NCBI RefSeq assembly: GCF_937138205.1
Contig: NZ_CAKZOT010000071.1
Location: 1-57,803, forward strand
Direction of reading: 5' to 3'
Source of the DNA: an uncultured Rhodospira sp.
Lineage (GTDB): Bacteria > Pseudomonadota > Alphaproteobacteria > Rhodospirillales > Rhodospirillaceae
DNA: 57,803 bases
Positions 28,568-36,146 of this stretch are shown in pieces. Each line of letters starts with the position of its first letter. Position 1 is the first letter of the stretch. The notes beneath the pieces are model-generated. The model was not told where the DNA came from. It worked only from the letters and a program-made list of their open reading frames with translations, and searched no databases. Both the position numbers and the translations under genes were made by a program.

Positions 28568-28883
28568 CAGGGCAATCGGGTGAACGCGGACTCCCATCGC
28601 CGAGATAGAACACCAGGGCCAGAGGCCCGCGCAAAACCCGTCATTGCGAGCCGGCGTCTTTGGACGGCGGCGAAGCAATCCAGGGCTCGTTCATGATGCG
28701 TTCGCTCTGGATTGCCCCTTGTGGGGCGGGGTTCAGTGGGGCGCGGGTTCGAGCCCCGCCCCACAAGGACCTGGATTGCTTCGTCACTTCGTTCCTCGCA
28801 ATGACGAACTGCGTGTTCTATTCAAGAATAAACTGCTCATGCGGGCAATGGCTCACACAGGCGTCGTTCACCCGATTGCCCTG
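28568..28883. repeat. 19-bp inverted repeat pair flanking the MITE-like element
   Basis: CAGGGCAATCGGGTGAACG at 28568-28586 recurs as its exact reverse complement at 28865-28883. The pair encloses repeat family 2 copy 2, forming a nested palindromic structure. Confidence 0.8.
28639..28806. repeat. MITE-like palindromic repeat, family 2, copy 2
   Basis: Terminal inverted repeats CGTCATTGCGAG (28639-28650/28795-28806) enclose two more perfect inverted repeats. One is CGAAGCAATCCAGG with its complement (28671-28684/28770-28783). The other is a 15-bp pair (28717-28731/28754-28768). It shares the ends and the AATCCAGG box with the element at 20569-20685. The inner part is different. Confidence 0.85.
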
Positions 28884-29023
28884 GGGCGGTATGCCCCCGG
28901 GGCTTGCGTTCCTCGGATGGATCGGAAACAGTGCGGCGCCTGCGCGCTCTGCCCTGGTGGGGTGAGTGCTCGTCCCCCGATCCAAGCTTGGGCCATGGCC
29001 CAGCGCCCCCCAACGAGGTCGCC

Positions 29024-29896
29024 ATGAAAGGCATCATCCTGGCCGGCGGATCCGGCACCCGCCTGTATCCGATCACCCGGGCGGTCTCCAAGCAGTTGCT
29101 GCCGGTCTACGACAAGCCGATGATCCACTATCCGCTCAGCGTGCTGATGCTGGCGGGGATTCGCGAGATTCTGATCATCACGACGCCGGCCGACGCGGCC
29201 AGCTTCAAGGCGCTGCTGGGCGACGGGACGGACTGGGGCCTGTCCATTTCCTACGCCGAGCAGCCGCGTCCGGAGGGCCTCGCGCAGGCCTTCCACATCG
29301 GCCGCGCCTTCGTCGACGGCGGGCCGTGCGCGTTGATCCTTGGGGACAACATCTTCTACGGCCAGGGCCTGACCGAGAAACTGCGCACGGCCGTTGAACG
29401 GGGCGAGGGCGCCACCGTGTTCGCCTATCATGTGCCGGATCCCGAGCGCTACGGCGTCGTCGACTTCGATTCGGACGGGCGCGCGACCTCCATTGAGGAA
29501 AAACCGAAACACCCCAGGTCACACTGGGCCGTGACGGGGCTGTATATCTACGACGCCGACATCACGGACGTCGCCGCTGCTGTGCGGCCCAGCGCCCGGG
29601 GCGAACTGGAAATCACGGACGTCAACCGGACCTACCTCGACAAGGGCAGCCTGCATGTGGAACGCCTGGGACGCGGGTTTGCCTGGTTCGACACCGGCAC
29701 CCATGAAAGCCTGCTCGACGCCGGCAACTATGTGCGCACCGTCGACAAGCGCCAGGGGCTGAAGATCGCCTGTCCGGAAGAGGTCGCCTTCCGCATGGGC
29801 TATATCGACGCCGCGCAGCTTGCCAGGCTGGGCCGGGCGATGGAGAAGAACGACTATGGGCGCTATCTTCTCCACTTGGCCGACGGTGGTGCATAG
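29024..29896 (+). CDS. rfbA: glucose-1-phosphate thymidylyltransferase RmlA
   Basis: The 290-residue protein begins [18 protein letters not shown], the nucleotidyltransferase signature (GGxGTRLxP). Further RmlA blocks are [51 protein letters not shown] and [16 protein letters not shown]. It makes dTDP-glucose from glucose-1-phosphate and dTTP, the first step to dTDP-L-rhamnose. rmlB, rmlC and rmlD are not in the window. GAGG lies 5 bases before ATG 29024. It is near the glycosyltransferases and phosphoglucomutase genes that would use or feed it. Length is standard. Confidence 0.95.
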   Translation: MKGIILAGGSGTRLYPITRAVSKQLLPVYDKPMIHYPLSVLMLAGIREILIITTPADAASFKALLGDGTDWGLSISYAEQPRPEGLAQAFHIGRAFVDGGPCALILGDNIFYGQGLTEKLRTAVERGEGATVFAYHVPDPERYGVVDFDSDGRATSIEEKPKHPRSHWAVTGLYIYDADITDVAAAVRPSARGELEITDVNRTYLDKGSLHVERLGRGFAWFDTGTHESLLDAGNYVRTVDKRQGLKIACPEEVAFRMGYIDAAQLARLGRAMEKNDYGRYLLHLADGGA

Positions 29897-29946
29897 GCGG
29901 CGCCGGGCGGCTCCGGTCGTCGTGATCAGGAACGTGGGGATGGATC

Positions 29947-31707
29947 GTGGCTGAGGGCAGCAGGACCGGCCGGGCCGGATCGAAAGGCGAGTCGCGCGTC
30001 GGTGACTACAACGCCGCCGTCGCGCAGCTCCGCACCCAGGTCGTGATCGCCGTGGCCTTCGGGTTGTTTGTGACACTGCTTCTAACGGTCACGCCGCTGT
30101 ATGTGTTCCAGATCATCGACCGCGTCCTGACCAGTCGCTCGGTGCCGACGCTGGTGATGCTGGGCCTGCTGGCCGGCGGTGCGATGGTGGTGCTGTGGCT
30201 GCTCGACTGGATCCGGCACTTGATCCTGATCCGCGCCGGCACCGCGCTTGACCGACGGCTGGGGACGCCAGTGGTCGAGGTGCTGTTCGACACCGCCGCC
30301 CGCGCGCCCCGGCCGGGCATGGACAAGGTCCTGGATGACCTGACCACCTGGCGCCGGTTCCTGGGCGGATGGGCGATGGTGCGGTTGTGCGATCTGCCCT
30401 GGGTGCCGGTGTTGCTGCTGCTGATCCTGGTGGTCCATGCCGGTCTCGGCCTGCTGGCCATCGGCATCGCCCTCGTCCTGGGGCTGCTGGCGTGGCTGCC
30501 CAAGGTGATGACCCGGCGGCGCGGGCCGTTGTCCCAGACCCAGGCCATCCGCACCGGCACACACCTCGCGGAACGCCTCGGCCATGCGCCGACGCTGGTG
30601 GCCATGGGCATGACCCCGGCCGTGTTCCAGGCGTGGCGTCAGCAGCGGGACGCCGTGATCAATCATGAAACCTCGCTGGCGCACACCCTGGCGTCCCTGG
30701 CGGGGCTCACCGGGCTGATGCACGCCCTTGGCGTGGTGCTGATGCTGGGGGTCGGGGCGTGGCTGGTGGTGCGCAATGATGTGACGGACGCCGCCCTGAT
30801 CGCTGTGGTCTTGCTGTCGGACCGCGCGTTCGGGGCGGTGTCGGCGATCGGCCGCCACTGGTTTGACCTGATCGCCGTGGACGGCGCGCGTCGACGCCTG
30901 CGCACGGTTTTCGAGCAAGCCGCGCCGGCGCGTGAGCGGATGCCGCTGCCGGCGCCGCGCGGCGCCGTGGCCCTGCAGCAGGCCTCGGTGGCGCCGCCCG
31001 GCCACCGGCTGCCGGTCCTGAAGGGCTTGTCGCTGGCGCTGGACCCGGGCGGTTCGCTTGGGGTGATCGGCCCGTCCGGTGCCGGCAAGACCGTGCTGGC
31101 GCGAACCCTTGTCGGCCTGTGGGCGCCGCTCCAGGGCACTGTGCGGCTGGACGGCAACGACCTGCGCAACTGGAACCCCGACCAGCTGGGCGAGCACATC
31201 GGCTATCTTTCGCAAGAGGTCGATCTGGTCGACGGCACCGTGGCCGAGAACATCGCCCGCCTTGGACCCGTCGACGCCGATGCGGTGATTGCCGCCGCGC
31301 GCCGGGCCGGCGTGCACCAGACCATCCTGCGCCTTCCAGAGGGCTATGACACGCCGGTCGGTGCCGATGGGCGCGCCCTGCCGGCGGGCCTGCGGCAGCG
31401 GATCGGCCTGGCGCGGGCGCTGTTCCGCGACCCGGCGCTGGTGGTCCTGGACGAGCCGAATGCCTTCCAGGATTCCGAGGGCGAGCAGGCCCTGCTCAAT
31501 GCCGTGACCGAAACGCGGGAGGCGGGGCGGGCGGTGGTGCTCGTCACCCAGAAGCCGGCCCTTCTGTCGGTCGTCGAAACGGTGCTGGTGCTGCGCGACG
31601 GGCAGGTCGAGATGATGGGACCGCGCAAGGATGTGATGAACCGCTTCGCGCGGGCGGCGTCGACGCCGCTGCCGCCCTCTGGAAGCGGACCGTCGCAGGG
31701 GGCATAA
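29947..31707 (+). CDS. PrtD-type ABC exporter protein with degenerate ATPase motifs
   Basis: The 586-residue half-transporter has a membrane domain of about six helices (about 30-300) and an ABC domain (about 330-560), as in PrtD/type I secretion ATPases. Walker A GPSGAGKT (375-382), the Q-loop YLSQE and Walker B VVLDEPN (499-505) are intact. But the signature reads LPAGL (478-482) instead of LSGGQ. The D-loop reads AFQD instead of SNLD, and the switch His is Gln (Q535 in LVTQKP). It starts at GTG 29947, 6 bases after GGGGA; an ATG at 29940 leads to an immediate stop. No membrane-fusion gene adjoins. The family call is firm; activity is doubtful. Confidence 0.85.
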   Translation: MAEGSRTGRAGSKGESRVGDYNAAVAQLRTQVVIAVAFGLFVTLLLTVTPLYVFQIIDRVLTSRSVPTLVMLGLLAGGAMVVLWLLDWIRHLILIRAGTALDRRLGTPVVEVLFDTAARAPRPGMDKVLDDLTTWRRFLGGWAMVRLCDLPWVPVLLLLILVVHAGLGLLAIGIALVLGLLAWLPKVMTRRRGPLSQTQAIRTGTHLAERLGHAPTLVAMGMTPAVFQAWRQQRDAVINHETSLAHTLASLAGLTGLMHALGVVLMLGVGAWLVVRNDVTDAALIAVVLLSDRAFGAVSAIGRHWFDLIAVDGARRRLRTVFEQAAPARERMPLPAPRGAVALQQASVAPPGHRLPVLKGLSLALDPGGSLGVIGPSGAGKTVLARTLVGLWAPLQGTVRLDGNDLRNWNPDQLGEHIGYLSQEVDLVDGTVAENIARLGPVDADAVIAAARRAGVHQTILRLPEGYDTPVGADGRALPAGLRQRIGLARALFRDPALVVLDEPNAFQDSEGEQALLNAVTETREAGRAVVLVTQKPALLSVVETVLVLRDGQVEMMGPRKDVMNRFARAASTPLPPSGSGPSQGA

Positions 31708-31954
31708 CGGGCCGCCGTGCCGGGGCGAGCCGCGCGTCCGGGCTTCTGCCCGCAACACTCTTGCACGGCCGAACCGTTCAGTTTACTGTGCCTGACCATG
31801 TTTTCTTATGGTTTTCCTTGCGGCATTGACCATTGACCCTTTGCAGCGCGATTTACATTGTATTTTAGCTAATTTCGGGTGCCGCGCCGGCTGTTGGAAC
31901 GCACGTGAGACGCACGTGGGGCGCGCGTGGCACCCTCGGGAGGAGAGGGACACC
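31708..31954 (+). other. AT-rich intergenic region with tandem ATTGACC
   Basis: The stretch 31776-31880 is unusually AT-rich for this window. ATTGACC occurs twice in tandem (about 31825-31838), giving two overlapping TTGACC boxes. TACATT (31854-31859) and TATTTT (31861-31866) follow at imperfect spacing. It is a probable promoter region for the acidic protein gene. Confidence 0.4.
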
Positions 31955-33853
31955 ATGGCCGCGTCACTGGTTTCGATCCCCGAATACGTGCGCGAACGCG
32001 CGGCGGGCAGGATCTCCGGGCAATGGACGAACCAGGAACGCGCGGAACTGACCCGCGTGGTCAATCTGTTGGGCCAGGCCGGTTTGCCGGTCGAGACCGA
32101 CTCGGGCCTGACCGACGAGGGCGATCCGTGGATGGTCTTCGTCCGTCCCGACACCGGGGACGTGATTGCCCATTTTGCTCGCATCGACGGCCGTTTCGTC
32201 GCCGCCGGGACCAACGCGGGCGTTGTGGTCGAGGGCGACAGCTTCCGGGATGTCGTGGACAAGATCCTGGCGCGCCAGCCTCTGTTGATGTCGGGGACGG
32301 GCCCGATGACCTCCTTCGGCGGGCGCCATGCCGGATCGGCCGAGCGGGTGACCGGCACCGGCGACCGGGCCGCCCCTCGCGCCACGGACAGCGGCGACAA
32401 CGTCACCACCCTGTTCACGCATCCGAGCGTGGTCCTGGCCGCGTTCGTGGCCACCGCCCTGATGCAGGCGCGCAAGGCCGGCGAGACGGCCGGCCCGTCG
32501 CCGTCGGCGGCTGGCGCCGGCAAGGCGCCTCTGGACGGCCGCACCTCGCCGGTGGGCAGCGCGGCCCCGGGCAGCCGTGGCCAACTGCAGGACAGCCTGA
32601 CGGCGCTCAGCACCGGTGACGGGGCGGGAACCAGCACGTCGTCGGGGCAGACCGGCTTCATGCTGCACAGTGCCGGCATGGCCTCGGCCATGGCGATGGT
32701 GGTGGCGGCCATGACTCCGGCAAGCGGCAACCTTGACGGTTCGAGTACCAGCGTCCTGGGCACGCTGGCCCGCGTCGGCCGCACGGAGGATGGAACGGCC
32801 GACGGCTCGGGCAACGTGGACGCCGCCCGGACCGCCGACGCGTCCGTTGATCCGGCCCGCGATGGCGGTCATCCCGCCAGTGCCCAGCAGCCCGCCGACG
32901 GCCTGGATCAGCCGAACCGGGGCGGCGAAGGCGATGCGGGGCCAGTGATCCTTGCCGGTTCGGTTGGCGGGGTGCCCGGGGCGTCGTCCCACGACGGCGC
33001 CGTGGCCCTGGCCGCGACCGAGGTGGTGGTCGACGCTGACCTGTTTTTTGCCGACCTTCTGGGGGCGGCCAGTGACTTGGCCCCCGCCGCCCAGCCGGGG
33101 TCCGCGCGCGCGCCGACGGACGGCACCACCAGTGCCACAGAAAGCAACAGCGCGGCCCTCGCCGGGGGCCAGACCGCCAGTGACGGCACCGGAAGCCCCG
33201 CGTCCGACACCGCCCCGAAGGCGAGGGCCGCCGCCGACAGTGACGGCGACAGCGGGACCGGCTCCGCCGGGGACCCTACGGCAAGCGATGCGGCCGGGCA
33301 CACCGATGCCGCCTCCAAGACCGAGGTGCGCGAGGCGAGCGGCGAATTCGGCTCGCAAAGCGGTGACCTGGTATTCGGCAGCATCATCTGGGTTGGGACC
33401 GTGACCCCGGGCGGCAACGATTTCGTCGACGTCTCGGAGATGGAGGACGACACTTACACATCGGGGACGGTCAACGATGACACCCTGCTGGCCGACACTG
33501 CGGACAAGGCCGATGAGGACTCCTCTCTCGAGGTCGAGCCCAGCCTGCCCGTAGTGATCTACAGCCGGCTGGCGGAGCCCACGCATGAGCCCGACGCCGA
33601 CAAGGCCACAGATGGAAAGCCCGGCACGGACGATGCACCCGTGTCCCCGGGGCAAGAGATCGTCTTTTCCGGCGGCTTGATGGAGGTCGAGTCGTTCAAC
33701 CCGATCCGCGACACGCTCGCTGTCACGGGAGAACCAGCGGAACTCGGGTTCTATCAGGTCATCTATACCTACGATGGTATTGAGTTCCGGTTCGATACCG
33801 AAAACGTCATCTCGTTGCTCGGCGTGGCGCCGGAAGACCTCGGGTACGGTTAA
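31955..33853 (+). CDS. large acidic low-complexity protein next to ABC exporter, unknown function
   Basis: The 632-residue protein starts at ATG 31955 after AGGAG (31941-31945). Residues about 1-110 form a compact domain (WTNQERAELTRVVNLLGQAG, then DEGDPWMVFVRPDTGDVIAH and FARIDGRFVAAGT). Two hydrophobic segments follow (about 155-172 and 236-256). Residues about 280-560 are Asp/Ala/Gly/Thr-rich low complexity. The C-terminal about 65 residues look folded: EIVFSGGLMEVESFNPIRDT, then YTYDGIEFRFDTENVISLLG. The acidic composition and the ABC exporter upstream suggest a secreted or envelope-spanning protein. No RTX nonapeptides are present. Its stop overlaps the convergent glycosyltransferase stop by four bases. 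Confidence 0.7.
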   Translation: MAASLVSIPEYVRERAAGRISGQWTNQERAELTRVVNLLGQAGLPVETDSGLTDEGDPWMVFVRPDTGDVIAHFARIDGRFVAAGTNAGVVVEGDSFRDVVDKILARQPLLMSGTGPMTSFGGRHAGSAERVTGTGDRAAPRATDSGDNVTTLFTHPSVVLAAFVATALMQARKAGETAGPSPSAAGAGKAPLDGRTSPVGSAAPGSRGQLQDSLTALSTGDGAGTSTSSGQTGFMLHSAGMASAMAMVVAAMTPASGNLDGSSTSVLGTLARVGRTEDGTADGSGNVDAARTADASVDPARDGGHPASAQQPADGLDQPNRGGEGDAGPVILAGSVGGVPGASSHDGAVALAATEVVVDADLFFADLLGAASDLAPAAQPGSARAPTDGTTSATESNSAALAGGQTASDGTGSPASDTAPKARAAADSDGDSGTGSAGDPTASDAAGHTDAASKTEVREASGEFGSQSGDLVFGSIIWVGTVTPGGNDFVDVSEMEDDTYTSGTVNDDTLLADTADKADEDSSLEVEPSLPVVIYSRLAEPTHEPDADKATDGKPGTDDAPVSPGQEIVFSGGLMEVESFNPIRDTLAVTGEPAELGFYQVIYTYDGIEFRFDTENVISLLGVAPEDLGYG

Positions 33854-34926
33854 CCGTCCGCGCGTTCGTGGGCCTTGCCGCGTTGCGGCCCGCCCCTTTC
33901 CGTCTCCGGCGGCCATGTCTTCGCGCCGCGCCACAGCAGGCGGACCGGATTCCATGTCACGGCCCGGGCCAGCGTCCAGAGAGACGCGGTCCGTTGCGCC
34001 TGAATGGCGCGGCGGTCCGCCCATACGCCGTCCGGGCCGGGCAGGGCGGCCAACCCCTCCCGCAGGCCGCGCCAGGCGGCGCCGAATCCCCCATGCCGCG
34101 CGGCGCGGGCCAGCATGAGCCCGTGCGCCAGCGCCTGCAGCGGCAGCAGCGGCCAGAACCACGCCGCCGGTGTCGTCCGCACCACGGTCCACAGGGCGTT
34201 GCGCCGGTCGTGCTCGATGCCGAACACACTGTGCCGCGCCGTGGTCCCACTGCCCACGTGGCGCACGCGGGCCGCCGCCACGGTGACACACCGCCCGCCC
34301 CGCAGGCGGTGCCGCAGCGCCAAGTCCACGTCTTCCATGTAGCAAAAGTACCGCTCGGCGAACCCACCCAACGCCACGAAATCGGCCCGTGCCCACAGGG
34401 CGGCCGCCGCGCACGGCGCCAGCACGCCCCGGTCCTCGGTCGGCGCCGTCTCGATCGGCGCCCGGTGGCCGCCCCGCCACGCCAGCCCGAGCGGGCACCA
34501 GCAGTCGCCGACCCCGTCCAGCAGACCCGGCTCGGCCGCGTTGACCTGCACCGAGCCGAAGGCCGTGCCCGGCGGATGGCGCTCGGCAGCCGCCAGCAGG
34601 CTCGACAGCCAGTCGGGATCGGGAAAGGCGTCCGGGTTCAGCAGGGCCAGCCATGGCCCGCGCGCGTGCCGGGCGGCGAGGTTGTTGCCGGCGGCGAAGC
34701 CCAGGTTTTCCGGCGGTGTCAGCACGGTGATGGGGAACGCGCGGCGGGCGGCTTCCTCGTGTGCCCAGGCGCCGTCGCCGACGCCGTTTTCCACCAGCAC
34801 CACCTCGAAGTCGCGCCTGTCCTGCGCCGCCAGATGGTCGAGCGCCCGGCGGGCCAGCCGCGCGCTGTAGTACGAGACCATCAGCACGCTCACCAGGGGG
34901 GCAGAGGGGGCGGGTGTATCCGTCAT
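33850..34926 (-). CDS. family 2 glycosyltransferase (rhamnosyltransferase-like)
   Basis: This 358-residue GT-A glycosyltransferase begins VSVLMVSYYSARLARRALDHL and continues with VVLVENGVGDG. ENLGFAAGNNLAARHARGPWLALLNPDAFPDPDWL follows in two parts, including the metal-binding NPDA that replaces DXD in WbbL-like rhamnosyltransferases. ERYFCYMEDVDLALRHRLRG carries the catalytic acidic ED. A C-terminal helical tail follows. It probably transfers a sugar, perhaps rhamnose from the RmlA pathway, onto a surface polysaccharide. ATG 34926 is the family-like start, without a strong ribosome site. It is divergent from the second glycosyltransferase (143 bases apart). Confidence 0.88.
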   Translation of the reverse strand: MTDTPAPSAPLVSVLMVSYYSARLARRALDHLAAQDRRDFEVVLVENGVGDGAWAHEEAARRAFPITVLTPPENLGFAAGNNLAARHARGPWLALLNPDAFPDPDWLSSLLAAAERHPPGTAFGSVQVNAAEPGLLDGVGDCWCPLGLAWRGGHRAPIETAPTEDRGVLAPCAAAALWARADFVALGGFAERYFCYMEDVDLALRHRLRGGRCVTVAAARVRHVGSGTTARHSVFGIEHDRRNALWTVVRTTPAAWFWPLLPLQALAHGLMLARAARHGGFGAAWRGLREGLAALPGPDGVWADRRAIQAQRTASLWTLARAVTWNPVRLLWRGAKTWPPETERGGPQRGKAHERADG

Positions 34927-35069
34927 TAAAAAGAAGGTCTCGCACGCGCAGGTGGGGTCACTCTGGATTTCTCGCACGCCCGCCCGCCCGCGTCACCTGG
35001 AAAGGCGCGGCCCGCCGGCCTATCCTGCCCGAGTTCCCCGCCCCCCTTCCACCGAAGAGTCCCGGCCGC

Positions 35070-36020
35070 ATGACGCCTTCCCCGCCGCCTCTGACCCAAC
35101 CGTCCCAACCGCGTCACCCGGCCCTGGGACCGATCGGCGCCGTCGTCGTCACCTACAACACCGGTCCCGCTGTGCGGGCACGGCTGGAGCGCGTGGCGGC
35201 GCAGGTCGATGCCGTGGTGGTCGTGGACAACGGGTCGGACGACGCGACACAGGCCGCCCTGCGGCAGGCGGCGACGGCCGACCCGGCCCTGCATGTGATC
35301 GAGAACCCGGACAACCGGGGGCTGGCGGCGGCCCAGAATCAGGGGCTCGCCGCAGTGCTGGCGGCCGGGTTCGCCTGGGTGCTGTTGATGGACGACGACA
35401 GCACGCCGGCCCCGGACATGGTGGCGGTGCTGGCCGGCGTCGAGGCCGACCGCCCGGGCGCGTTCGGCCTGTTGGCGCCGCGCCTGCGTTATCCCGATAT
35501 CGCGCGGGAGCCGACGTTCGTCTCCGGCCTTGGCTGGCGGGTGCGCAAGCGGCCGGCTCCGACCGCCGGGCTGCTGGAGGATCCCGTCTTCGTCATCGCC
35601 TCGGGGTCCCTGGTGCGGGCCGAGGCCGCCCGCGCCGCCGGGCCGATGCGCGAGGACTTCTTCATCGACTACGTGGATGTGGACTTCAGCTTTCGCTTGC
35701 GCCGCGCCGGCTGGCGCATCGCCGTGGCGGGTGCTGCGGTGCTCGACCACGCGCTCGGCCGGCAGACGCCGCACCGGCTGCTCGGCCGCACGGTCTGGAC
35801 CAGCAACCACGCGCCGTTCCGCTACCACGCCATGGCCCGCAACCGGGCGCGGCTGTGGCGCGGTTGGGGTGGCACGCATCCCGGCTGGGCGGCGCAGGAC
35901 GTGGCGGCGCTGGTCGCCCAGTTCGGCCGCGTGCTGCTGCTGGAGGAGCAGGGCGCGGCCAAGGCCCGGGCCATTCTGCGCGGCCTGTGGACCGGGCTCT
36001 TCCGCCTGCCGCCGGCCTGA
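35070..36020 (+). CDS. family 2 glycosyltransferase (RfbF-like)
   Basis: This 316-residue GT-A glycosyltransferase has GAVVVTYNTGPAVRARLERV, VVVVDNGSDD, NPDNRGLAAAQNQGLA, the metal motif LLMDDDSTP, and FFIDYVDVDFSFRLRRAGW with the acidic catalytic region. It resembles dTDP-rhamnosyltransferase RfbF and relatives. A helical tail (NRARLWRGWGG) ends the protein. It is likely to work in the same surface glycan as the divergent glycosyltransferase; donor and acceptor are not determinable. ATG 35070 was chosen by family start. The repeat hairpin at 36108-36148 with its TTTT is a possible terminator for this gene. Confidence 0.88.
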   Translation: MTPSPPPLTQPSQPRHPALGPIGAVVVTYNTGPAVRARLERVAAQVDAVVVVDNGSDDATQAALRQAATADPALHVIENPDNRGLAAAQNQGLAAVLAAGFAWVLLMDDDSTPAPDMVAVLAGVEADRPGAFGLLAPRLRYPDIAREPTFVSGLGWRVRKRPAPTAGLLEDPVFVIASGSLVRAEAARAAGPMREDFFIDYVDVDFSFRLRRAGWRIAVAGAAVLDHALGRQTPHRLLGRTVWTSNHAPFRYHAMARNRARLWRGWGGTHPGWAAQDVAALVAQFGRVLLLEEQGAAKARAILRGLWTGLFRLPPA

Positions 36021-36080
36021 TGCCGGCATGGCGGCATGTACCGAGCCACGATAGGATTCAATCGTCCGTCTCAGGGTCCC

Positions 36081-36144
36081 TTCGCCGCGCCGGTGCGGTC
36101 GCACCGGCCGGCCGACGAATGAAGTCAGTTCATTCGTCGGCCGG
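36081..36144 (-). repeat. modular palindromic repeat, copy 2 (reverse orientation), possible terminator
   Basis: A 16-bp perfect stem (36108-36123/36129-36144, loop GTCAG) is followed on the plus strand by TTTT. An 8-bp stem (36089-36096/36101-36108) is adjacent. Read on the minus strand the order matches copy 1 at 5051. Stem bases differ from copy 1 at matched positions on both arms. The fourth hairpin of copy 1 is missing. The element abuts the algC stop. Confidence 0.85.
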
Positions 36145-36146
36145 TT

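Larger units (their letters stand above)
28435..29023. other. intergenic region rich in repeats
   Basis: The 589 bases between divergent dsbA-like and rmlA contain a 19-bp inverted repeat pair (28568-28586 and 28865-28883) around a MITE-like element (28639-28806). Both promoters must lie outside or at the edges. An AT-richer stretch at about 28810-28860 is a candidate for the rmlA promoter, but I see no clear boxes. Confidence 0.5.

Noticed and set aside
31833-31859. Sigma-70 promoter TTGACC...TACATT before the acidic protein
   Set aside because: Spacing is 15 bases and the -10 is poor; listed only as an AT-rich candidate region.
31955-33853. RTX toxin or adhesin
   Set aside because: No GGxGxDxUx nonapeptides are present, although the C-terminus and the ABC neighbour invite the idea.
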